From an uncultured Neomegalonema sp. (lineage in GTDB: Bacteria > Pseudomonadota > Alphaproteobacteria > Rhodobacterales > Rhodobacteraceae), in contig CALGNW010000094.1 in NCBI GenBank assembly GCA_937958345.1, positions 1-6,422 of the forward strand: DNA of 6,422 nucleotides. The letters run 5' to 3'. This document shows, one piece after another, positions 1 to 5,096 of the stretch (the stretch's first letter is position 1; each line of letters opens with the position of its first letter). Both the position numbers and the translations under genes were made by a program. Under the pieces are notes generated by a model, which saw only the letters and a list, made by a program, of their open reading frames with translations, was not told the origin of the DNA and ran no database searches.

Positions 1-212
1 CACTGGGTCTGAACGACGAAGGCGATGGTCTGGCTGGTGTCGTAATGGAACGCGCCCGTCTCCATCAGGTGACCGCAGACGACCGTGTCAAAAAAGCTGT
101 AATAGTTGACGTTGTTGACATGGCCGAAGACGTCGTTGTCCTTCCAGCGGGTCGTGATGTCGCGAAAGGCGCGATAATCGCTGCGAAATGTCGGCTGGGG
201 GCGGTCTGTCAT
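1..212 (-). CDS. Acyl-CoA thioesterase, 4HBT/hotdog family (3' truncated by window edge)
   Basis: Reading the minus strand from the ATG at 212-210 gives 70 codons that stay open to the window edge, so only the N-terminal half is visible. The segment TRWKDNDVFGHVNNVNYY (residues 21-38) matches the 4-hydroxybenzoyl-CoA thioesterase type hotdog fold. D27 aligns with the catalytic aspartate of that family, and the GHVNN turn follows it at residues 30-34. These cytosolic enzymes hydrolyse acyl-CoA thioesters; the substrate cannot be told from this part. The start is supported by GGAAAG a few bases upstream on the minus strand and by an in-frame TGA further upstream, with no other ATG between. It is divergent from the DMT transporter across 169 bases. 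The family call is firm; the specific function is open. Confidence 0.9.
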   Translation of the reverse strand, partial: MTDRPQPTFRSDYRAFRDITTRWKDNDVFGHVNNVNYYSFFDTVVCGHLMETGAFHYDTSQTIAFVVQTQ

Positions 213-293
213 CGGGCTTTCCAGAGCTTTGCGCGGGTTTTTCAGAGTTTTCCCACGCCGGTTACGGGTTTTGCGTCAGTTTTAACGGATTTT
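213..293. repeat. Helically phased T-tracts with CGGRYTTT boxes in divergent intergenic DNA
   Basis: Runs of T lie at 218-220, 228-230, 238-242, 248-251, 269-272, 280-283 and 290-293. Their centres are about 10-11 bases apart, with one slot near 260 missing. A related box (CGGG/A followed by C/T and TTT) begins at 213, 234, 265 and 286, giving spacings of 21, 31 and 21 bases, or two, three and two helical turns. The first two units (213-233 and 234-254) are adjacent and match at 16 of 21 positions. Phased A/T tracts are known to curve DNA, so this is likely bent DNA or an array of sites on one face of the helix. It abuts the thioesterase start codon. Which protein binds, if any, cannot be told. 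The rest of the gap (294-381) shows no convincing promoter for either gene. Confidence 0.5.
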
Positions 294-381
294 CCCTCGG
301 TGGCGACGGGCAATTGGCGCTATCAGGACTCGCGGCGGCCATGCTAGATCGCGCCGTGTATTCTTTGATTGGACACGATCC

Positions 382-1350
382 GTGCGCCCTGCCTCCCCCT
401 CCGATAACCGGCTCGGCGCGATTTGCGGCCTGATTGCCTTCGCCAGTTTTGCCGTCCATGATGTGATCGTCAAACAGCTAAGCGCAACATATTCAACCTT
501 TCAGATCGTATTCTTCAGCGCGCTGCTGAGCTTTCCGGTGATCACGCTTGTTTTAATGGGCGATCACAAGCCGGGGACTCTGCGGCCCGCGCATCCCTGG
601 TGGCTGGCGCTGCGCTGTGTGTGCGGCGTGATTTCGGGATTGTGCGCGTTTTATGCGCTGGGGCAGCTGCAACTCTCTGAATTTTATGCGTTTATTTTCG
701 CCGCCCCGTTGCTGATCACGCTGCTCGCGATTCCGATACTGGGCGAGACCGTGCGGCTGCGGCGCGGGATTGCCGTGCTGGTCGGACTGGTCGGTGTACT
801 GATTGTCCTGCGCCCCGGAACCACGCCGATCAGCGCCGGACACATCGCGGCACTGGTCGCGGCGGCCACTTCGGCCATGGCCTCGATCATCGTGCGCAAG
901 ATCGGAAATGACGAGCGCGGGGTCGTGATGATCCTCTATCCGATGATGACAAGCCTGATTGTCACCGCGCTGGTATTGCCATTTGTCTATGTAGAAGTAC
1001 CCCTTAGCGACTTGGGACTGCTGGCGGTGGACTCGGTTCTGGTGCTGATTGCGATGGGGTTGCTCGTGGTTGCATATTCGCGTGCTGACGCCATATTGGT
1101 TGCACCAATGCAGTACTCGCAAATCGTCTGGGCAACGCTGTTCGGGATATTTCTGTTCAACGAATACCCGGCCTGGCAGACCTATCTGGGCATTGCAGTG
1201 ATCGCGCTGTCCGGTGTCTACATCATCAAACGCGAGGCAACCGGCGCAGTATCCGAGAATACGCCGGTGCTGAAAACGCGCACACGGATGGGGCATGCTC
1301 TGGCGATGCGTGTCGGCGTGCTCTCGCGATGGTTGCGCGGCGAGCACTGA
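382..1350 (+). CDS. DMT-superfamily transporter, EamA family (ten membrane helices)
   Basis: This 322-residue inner-membrane protein has the EamA two-repeat architecture. Hydrophobic segments lie near residues 12-30, 38-59, 75-93, 101-120, 128-143, 152-171, 181-203, 211-232, 237-259 and 266-282. The first repeat ends helix 4 with the family motif G121-E122, and helix 5 carries GLVGV. The second repeat has the equivalent sequence APMQYSQIVWATLFGIFLF-N-E (241-261) followed by GIAVIALSGVYII. Family members export or import small metabolites such as amino acids, nucleosides or S-adenosylmethionine; no substrate can be assigned. The start is the GTG at 382, with only a weak GGA about eight bases upstream. 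No in-frame ATG precedes it, and the next in-frame ATG (residue 59) would remove two helices. A roughly 40-residue basic C-terminal tail (283-322) follows the last helix. It converges on grpE, from which a hairpin separates it. Confidence 0.9.
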   Translation: MRPASPSDNRLGAICGLIAFASFAVHDVIVKQLSATYSTFQIVFFSALLSFPVITLVLMGDHKPGTLRPAHPWWLALRCVCGVISGLCAFYALGQLQLSEFYAFIFAAPLLITLLAIPILGETVRLRRGIAVLVGLVGVLIVLRPGTTPISAGHIAALVAAATSAMASIIVRKIGNDERGVVMILYPMMTSLIVTALVLPFVYVEVPLSDLGLLAVDSVLVLIAMGLLVVAYSRADAILVAPMQYSQIVWATLFGIFLFNEYPAWQTYLGIAVIALSGVYIIKREATGAVSENTPVLKTRTRMGHALAMRVGVLSRWLRGEH

Positions 1351-1368
1351 TTTTCAACAGCAGGTCTG

Positions 1369-1393
1369 GCGGGGGAACGGATATATCCCCCGC
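1369..1393. terminator. Hairpin between the convergent transporter and grpE
   Basis: GCGGGGGA (1369-1376) and TCCCCCGC (1386-1393) form a perfect eight-base-pair, very GC-rich stem with a nine-base loop. It lies between the stop codon of the transporter (1348-1350) and that of grpE (1407-1409), where a terminator shared by both strands is expected. No T-run follows the stem on either strand, so it is not a textbook intrinsic terminator. It could instead block 3' exonuclease decay or act with Rho. Confidence 0.55.
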
Positions 1394-1406
1394 AAATACC
1401 CCCAGA

Positions 1407-2129
1407 TCAGGTCGTCGGTTCCGGATCGGTACTGTCGCCCGCCTCAGCCTTAGGCGGAGTCGAAGGCGCGGTTTGCGACCCCGGCGGATTTTTAGCCACG
1501 CCGACCATCGCCGCGCGCAACAACCTGTCTGAAATGACGAAACCCGGCTGCATCACCTGAATAATGGTGTTGTTCTCTGCACCGGGAGCGGGCGCCTCGA
1601 ACATCGCCTGATGGCGGTTTGCGTCGAACTTTTCTCCGACCTCAGGCGAAACAGGTGCAATTTTGTGTTTGGCAAACGCGTTAAGAAGCTCGCGTTTCGT
1701 CAGTTCGACACCCTCGATAAACTCAGGCGCACCCTCGCGGACGATGTCATCAGCCGCCTCGAGCGCACGGTTCAGGTTGTCGTAAACCGCAAGCATATCG
1801 CGGGCGAGACGGACTCCGCCGTACTTTTCCGCCTCATCGCGATCCTTCATCGCACGGCGGCGGATGTTTTCCCCCTCGGCCAGTGCGCGCAGGCGCTTGT
1901 CGTTCATCTCATCGCGCTCGGCTTCCACAACCAGAAGCTGTTGCTGCAGGAATTCCAGAGGCGATTTCGGCGGCAACGGGTCGCCGTTTTCATCGACCTC
2001 CGGCTCGCCGTCCGCCTGCGCTTCGGCATCTGTAAAATCGAAAACATTCGCGTCCAGCTCCGGCTCCATTGGCTTCGGAGGCACGTATTCCGCATCGTCG
2101 TCTTCAGGTTTGGGAGGAGTATCCGCCAT
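1407..2129 (-). CDS. grpE: Nucleotide exchange factor GrpE (DnaK co-chaperone)
   Basis: GrpE is the cytosolic dimer that releases ADP from DnaK and so drives the Hsp70 folding cycle. The 240 residues divide into an acidic, proline-rich N-terminal tail (about 1-55), a long helical coiled-coil region with the ENIRRR segment at 87-92 (about 57-130), a four-helix-bundle part, and the C-terminal beta wing. The signature GEKFDANRHQAMFEAP (165-180) leads into VMQPGFVISDRLLRAAMVGVA (192-212). A Pro/Ser/Thr-rich, acidic tail (213-240) follows. The protein is clearly longer than E. coli GrpE (197 residues), all of the excess lying in the two tails. The ATG immediately follows the hrcA stop (TGAATG), and an AAGG sits inside the end of hrcA upstream, which points to co-transcription and translational coupling. 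The identification is secure. Confidence 0.97.
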   Translation of the reverse strand: MADTPPKPEDDDAEYVPPKPMEPELDANVFDFTDAEAQADGEPEVDENGDPLPPKSPLEFLQQQLLVVEAERDEMNDKRLRALAEGENIRRRAMKDRDEAEKYGGVRLARDMLAVYDNLNRALEAADDIVREGAPEFIEGVELTKRELLNAFAKHKIAPVSPEVGEKFDANRHQAMFEAPAPGAENNTIIQVMQPGFVISDRLLRAAMVGVAKNPPGSQTAPSTPPKAEAGDSTDPEPTT

Positions 2130-3227
2130 TCAGCTTCGCCTTGTCGTTCCGAGTTTCGAGACGCCCGCACCGCCAACCAACTGGCCCACCATGCGGGCCG
2201 TAAAATCGACAATCGGCAAAATACGAGCATAGTTCAGTCTGGTCGGTCCAATAACGCCCAACGCACCGATGATGTTTTGGTCGCTATCCATATACGGAGA
2301 AATAACTAAGGCGGAACCCGAATGCGAAAATAATTTGCTCTCGGCACCAATGAAAACCCGAACGCCTTCTCCACCTTCGGCTAATTCAAGGACCTGTGCG
2401 AGGTCGCGCTTGCGTTCCAGTTCGTCAAACAGCATCCGGACGCTTTCCAACTCGTCCAAAGCCGTATTTTCGGCAATTAAATTCGAGAGGCCCCGGACGA
2501 TCAGACGGGCATCATCCGAATCGCTTGGCCCGCTCCATTCCGCCAAGCCCGCCTCGATCAGGGCCTGAGCCGCCGCATCCAACTCGGCACGACTGCGGTC
2601 TATCCCCTCGCCAACAGCCAAGCGGGCCTCCTGCAGGGTCAATCCGCGCATGTGCGCGTTCAGGAAGTTCGTCGCCTCGGAAATTGCGGATGGCGTCAGG
2701 CCTATCGGGGTTTTAAGAAGCCGGTTTTCGACGGCTCCGTCCGCTGTGGCAATGACGGCCAGTGCGCGGCCTTCGGACAGAGGTTCGACCTCGATATGCT
2801 TGATCGGAGCATCCCGTTTCGGCGCAATCACAAGACTCGCGCAACGTGAAAGCCCTGATAAGGCTGTACTTGCCTCGTCGAGGAGACTTTGAACACCGGC
2901 GTCATCATCGCTCAGAGCGTTTTCGATACTGGCGCGCTCCTGCGGGTCAATCTCTCCGATTTGCAGAAATCCGTCGAGGAACAAGCGTAAGCCCGACTGG
3001 GTGGGGACCCTTCCCGCGCTAACGTGCGGCGCGGCGATTAACCCGGCAAGTTCCAGATCCTGCATAACATTGCGAATGGACGCGGGCGAAAGCGGGTCAT
3101 CCAGCGCGCGGGACAGTGTGCGCGAGCCGACCGGATCGCCGTCTTTCAGATACATCTCAACAACGCGCCGGAAAATCTCGCGGCTACGTTCGTCCAGATC
3201 GTCCAGTCCTGCGGCCTGCTTTACCAT
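2130..3227 (-). CDS. hrcA: Heat-inducible transcription repressor HrcA
   Basis: HrcA represses heat-shock genes, classically groESL, by binding the CIRCE inverted repeat, and it needs GroEL to fold. The 365-residue product shows the N-terminal winged-helix domain: LDERSREIF (11-19), DPVGSRTLSR (31-40), SPASIRNVMQDLE (47-59, recognition region) and the wing HVSAGRVPTQSGLR (68-81). The C-terminal dimerisation domain ends with the family block GALGVIGPTRLNYARILPIV followed by DF. The start at 3227 is chosen because the conserved domain begins only about ten residues later and no other start fits. No Shine-Dalgarno sequence is visible before it (CTAGCTGTCTATC-ATG), which is unusual beside the strong site of the gene upstream. 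It is first in a pair with grpE. No CIRCE element is seen in the upstream DNA, so classical HrcA autorepression is not evident here. Confidence 0.97.
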   Translation of the reverse strand: MVKQAAGLDDLDERSREIFRRVVEMYLKDGDPVGSRTLSRALDDPLSPASIRNVMQDLELAGLIAAPHVSAGRVPTQSGLRLFLDGFLQIGEIDPQERASIENALSDDDAGVQSLLDEASTALSGLSRCASLVIAPKRDAPIKHIEVEPLSEGRALAVIATADGAVENRLLKTPIGLTPSAISEATNFLNAHMRGLTLQEARLAVGEGIDRSRAELDAAAQALIEAGLAEWSGPSDSDDARLIVRGLSNLIAENTALDELESVRMLFDELERKRDLAQVLELAEGGEGVRVFIGAESKLFSHSGSALVISPYMDSDQNIIGALGVIGPTRLNYARILPIVDFTARMVGQLVGGAGVSKLGTTRRS

Positions 3228-3233
3228 GATAGA

Positions 3234-3262
3234 CAGCTAGGCGCGGCAATGGATTACGTCAA
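3234..3262 (-). promoter_or_regulatory. Candidate hrcA-grpE promoter, possibly giving a leaderless mRNA
   Basis: On the minus strand, TTGACG (3262-3257) is a good -35 box. It is followed after 17 bases by TAGCTG (3239-3234), a weak -10 box. CCTAGCT at the same place also loosely recalls the CCTAT core of alphaproteobacterial RpoH (heat-shock sigma) promoters. A start six to seven bases after the -10 would fall at about 3227, the A of the hrcA ATG. That would explain the missing Shine-Dalgarno sequence. The element is inferred from short matches only. Confidence 0.3.
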
Positions 3263-3267
3263 TCGCG

Positions 3268-3300
3268 TTAGCGGCGCTTTACGGGAACCGCTGCCGCTAA
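3268..3300. repeat. Inverted repeat at the 3' end of the small secreted-protein gene
   Basis: TTAGCGGC (3268-3275) and GCCGCTAA (3293-3300) are perfect eight-base inverted repeats around 17 bases. They cover the stop codon and last codons of the secreted-protein gene and lie 41-73 bases upstream of the hrcA start. The outer TTAGC...GCTAA recalls the ends of CIRCE (TTAGCACTC-N9-GAGTGCTAA), but the inner bases and spacer differ. The simplest reading is a hairpin ending or punctuating the upstream transcript, although no T-run follows it on the minus strand. An operator role is possible. Confidence 0.4.
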
Positions 3301-3579
3301 TCCGGCATTATCGCCGTCTTGTGAAGTCGCGGGCGCTTTTGGCGTGCGCTCCGAATGGATTGCCGGAACGATCATAAAGGGGTTGAACGTCTGCATCGTC
3401 ACCGGATTTTTAGCCGCGTTCCGGGCGATGATCGCCGCATTATAGTCGCTGCACGCCGAGTAAATGCCCGTCCGGCACGCCGATTTCAGTGCCTGAAGCG
3501 GATCGGCATGTGCGGCGGCAATTGATACCCCGACCGACGCGCCGAGGGATAACACAGCTGCTAAAAACACGGATTTCAT
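3268..3579 (-). CDS. Small predicted secreted protein of unknown function with a Cys-X7-Cys pair
   Basis: I do not recognise this 103-residue protein. The start at 3579 is chosen for two reasons: a strong Shine-Dalgarno stretch (GGAGAGGGAG, seven bases upstream), and a clear Sec signal peptide, with MK at the start, a hydrophobic stretch at 4-22, and AHA-D giving probable cleavage after residue 25. The open frame continues upstream to 3744, but that extension has no such features and would bury the signal peptide. The mature part is about 78 residues. It starts with ALKSACRTGIYSACSDYN (30-47), whose C35 and C43 could form a disulfide in the periplasm; the ACxxGxxxAC pattern resembles half of a Sel1/Hcp repeat. 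The remainder is low in complexity and probably flexible, rich in Ala, Pro and Thr, and ends PVKRR. It lies 40 bases upstream of hrcA in the same direction. It is probably real, with function unknown. Confidence 0.75.
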   Translation of the reverse strand: MKSVFLAAVLSLGASVGVSIAAAHADPLQALKSACRTGIYSACSDYNAAIIARNAAKNPVTMQTFNPFMIVPAIHSERTPKAPATSQDGDNAGLAAAVPVKRR

Positions 3580-3586
3580 GGTCGAT

Positions 3587-3596
3587 CTCCCTCTCC
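3587..3596 (-). promoter_or_regulatory. Strong Shine-Dalgarno site that decides the start of the small secreted protein
   Basis: GGAGAGGGAG on the minus strand ends seven bases before the ATG at 3579. It is the best ribosome binding site on the minus strand of this window and excludes the longer open frame that begins at 3744. Confidence 0.75.
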
Positions 3597-3616
3597 AGCG
3601 TTGTCTTTCGTCCCAT

Positions 3617-3660
3617 ACTATAAACCATAAGTGGCAATTTCGTGCCGTGATGCACGTCAC
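3617..3660 (-). promoter_or_regulatory. Candidate activator-dependent promoter with CRP/FNR-type palindrome
   Basis: On the minus strand a near-consensus -10 box, TATAGT (3622-3617), has no recognisable -35 box at 16-18 bases. In that place upstream is the palindrome GTGA-N6-TCAC (3647-3660), matching the core of CRP/FNR-family sites. Its centre (3653.5) lies about 43 bases upstream of the start predicted near 3610, close to the -41.5 position used by class II activators. A second overlapping palindrome, GTGC-N6-GCAC (3642-3655), shares the bases. It would drive the small secreted protein with a leader of about 30 bases. The site also lies 100 bases before rph on the other strand and could affect that gene. 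The regulator is not identified. Confidence 0.45.
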
Positions 3661-3746
3661 TTTCTCGCCTATCGCTCTGAAAGCCGCTTCCGATTGCTGG
3701 ACGAAGCGTCCGTTGCGCGATAGGGAACCCTGTAAATAGAACATTT

Positions 3747-3752
3747 AAGAGG
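3747..3752 (+). promoter_or_regulatory. Ribosome binding site of rph
   Basis: AAGAGG ends seven bases before the ATG at 3760 and supports that start. No convincing promoter for the rph operon could be found between 3661 and 3746; TTGCGC at 3713-3718 has no good -10 partner. Confidence 0.7.
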
Positions 3753-3759
3753 TAGCCTC

Positions 3760-4482
3760 ATGCGCCCTTCCGGTCGCGCGCAAGACGAAATGCGCGCCAT
3801 TTCACTACAGGCCGATTGTTCGAAGCACGCCGAAGGCTCTTGCTATGCGAAATTCGGCGATACGCACGTGCTGTGCACGGCAAGCATCGAGGACAAAACG
3901 CCCGGCTGGCTGCGTGGTTCGGGTAAGGGCTGGGTCACCGCTGAATACGGGATGCTGCCGCGCGCGACGAACACGCGTAACCGCCGTGAAGCCAAGGCGA
4001 TCAGCCAGACCGGAAGAACGCAGGAAATCCAGCGGCTTATCGGTAGATCTCTGCGCGCCGGGGTCGATCTTCACGCTATGGGCGAGCGGATGATTACGAT
4101 TGACTGCGATGTCATTCAGGCCGACGGCGGCACGCGCACAGCCGCGATTACGGGCGGCTTCGTAGCGTTGTGGCGGGCCTGTGCGGCCCTTAAACGAGCA
4201 GGTAACCTGCCCACTTGGCCGATCCGCGAACATGTAGCGGCAATCTCGTGCGGAATTTACGCCGGAAAGCCTGTTCTGGACCTTGATTACGCTGAGGATT
4301 CGGTGGCCGGAGCAGACGGAAACTTTGTCATTACCGAAAGCGGCGGTTTGGTTGAAGTTCAAGCCAGTGCCGAGGGCGAAGTATTTCAACGCGCGCAATT
4401 CGAAGAACTGATGCGACTCGCCGATAAGGGTGTTGCGGAACTGGTAGCGCTTCAGAAGGCAGCCCTTGGTGTCGGAACCTGA
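3760..4482 (+). CDS. rph: Ribonuclease PH
   Basis: RNase PH is a cytosolic hexameric phosphorolytic 3'-to-5' exoribonuclease that trims tRNA precursors and helps degrade structured RNA. The 240-residue length and the start MRPSGRAQDEMR are typical of the family. The phosphate-binding residues are present: R86 in QTGRTQEIQR, and T125-R126 in the signature CDVIQADGGTRTAAITG (116-132). The LDLDYAEDS block (173-181), with D180 and then D186, carries the acidic residues linked to catalysis. The C-terminal TESGGLVEVQASAEGEVF (192-209) is also characteristic. The enzyme appears complete, unlike the frameshifted rph of E. coli K-12. It starts the rph-rdgB-hemW operon; its TGA shares its A with the rdgB ATG. 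Confidence 0.97.
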   Translation: MRPSGRAQDEMRAISLQADCSKHAEGSCYAKFGDTHVLCTASIEDKTPGWLRGSGKGWVTAEYGMLPRATNTRNRREAKAISQTGRTQEIQRLIGRSLRAGVDLHAMGERMITIDCDVIQADGGTRTAAITGGFVALWRACAALKRAGNLPTWPIREHVAAISCGIYAGKPVLDLDYAEDSVAGADGNFVITESGGLVEVQASAEGEVFQRAQFEELMRLADKGVAELVALQKAALGVGT

Positions 4483-5096
4483 TGCGGCGCAGACTGAATA
4501 AAGCGCGCGATGGTGAAACACTCGTCATTGCGACCCACAACAAAGGGAAGCTGAGGGAAATCAACGAGCTGATCGCGCCTTACGGTTTCGCTGCGATTTC
4601 TGTCGGCGAATTGGGCCTGCCCGAACCGGTTGAGGACGGCACGACCTATATCGAAAACGCCCGGATCAAGGCTTTGGCAGCGGCGACCGCATCGGGAAAA
4701 CCAGCCCTAGCCGACGATTCCGGTATTTCTATCGACGCCTTGCATGGCGCGCCGGGGATTTTTTCCGCGCGGTGGGCGTTGGACAAGGACTTCAGCAAAG
4801 CGATGGAGCGTGTCCAACAGGAACTGGTATGGCGCGGAGCTATGCAAACACCCAAAGCACATTTCGTCAGCGCTCTCACGATTGCCTGGCCTGACGGGCA
4901 TATGGAGGACTTTGAGGGAACTGTCCACGGGACACTGACCTTTCCTGCACGCGGAGATCGTGGCTTTGGCTATGATCCGATCTTCGTGGCAGAGGGACAG
5001 TCCCAGACATTCGGCGAGATTGACCCAACCGAGAAAAACGCGATGAGCCACCGCGCCGATGCCTTCAAACAACTCGCGGCAGCATGTCTGGGGTGA
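4482..5096 (+). CDS. rdgB: XTP/dITP pyrophosphatase, RdgB/HAM1 family
   Basis: This house-cleaning enzyme hydrolyses dITP, XTP and other deaminated purine nucleoside triphosphates to the monophosphate and pyrophosphate, keeping them out of DNA and RNA. The 204 residues contain the nucleotide-binding ATHNKGK (17-23), the YIENA segment (56-60), the catalytic metal-binding ALADDSG (75-81), GFGYDPIF (161-168) for base recognition, and the C-terminal SHRADAFKQL (189-198). Length and motif order are normal. About a dozen basic or polar residues precede the first strand, slightly more than in E. coli. The ATG overlaps the rph stop by one base, and GGAA lies six bases upstream. Its own end overlaps the start of hemW by 13 bases, so all three genes are probably translated from one message. 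Confidence 0.96.
   Translation: MRRRLNKARDGETLVIATHNKGKLREINELIAPYGFAAISVGELGLPEPVEDGTTYIENARIKALAAATASGKPALADDSGISIDALHGAPGIFSARWALDKDFSKAMERVQQELVWRGAMQTPKAHFVSALTIAWPDGHMEDFEGTVHGTLTFPARGDRGFGYDPIFVAEGQSQTFGEIDPTEKNAMSHRADAFKQLAAACLG

Noticed and set aside
45..347. Plus-strand frame encoding a repeated FQSFARVFQSF-like peptide
   Set aside because: It runs antisense through the thioesterase and into the phased T-tract region. The peptide repeat is a by-product of the DNA repeat.
553..1347. 264-codon minus-strand open frame opposite the transporter
   Set aside because: Its Gln/His/Arg-rich composition is the usual mirror of hydrophobic membrane-protein codons; there is no real gene signal.
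1611..2309. 232-codon plus-strand open frame opposite grpE and the end of hrcA
   Set aside because: It is antisense to two securely identified genes, has no family features, and is rich in Arg/Phe/Val as expected for a complementary-frame reading of GC-rich coding DNA.
3580..3744. N-terminal extension of the small secreted protein to an ATG at 3744
   Set aside because: The internal start at 3579 has a strong ribosome binding site and begins a proper signal peptide. The extension would cross the predicted promoter and palindrome.
3805..4521. 238-codon minus-strand open frame opposite rph
   Set aside because: It lies opposite an intact, motif-complete RNase PH gene and shows no recognisable domain.
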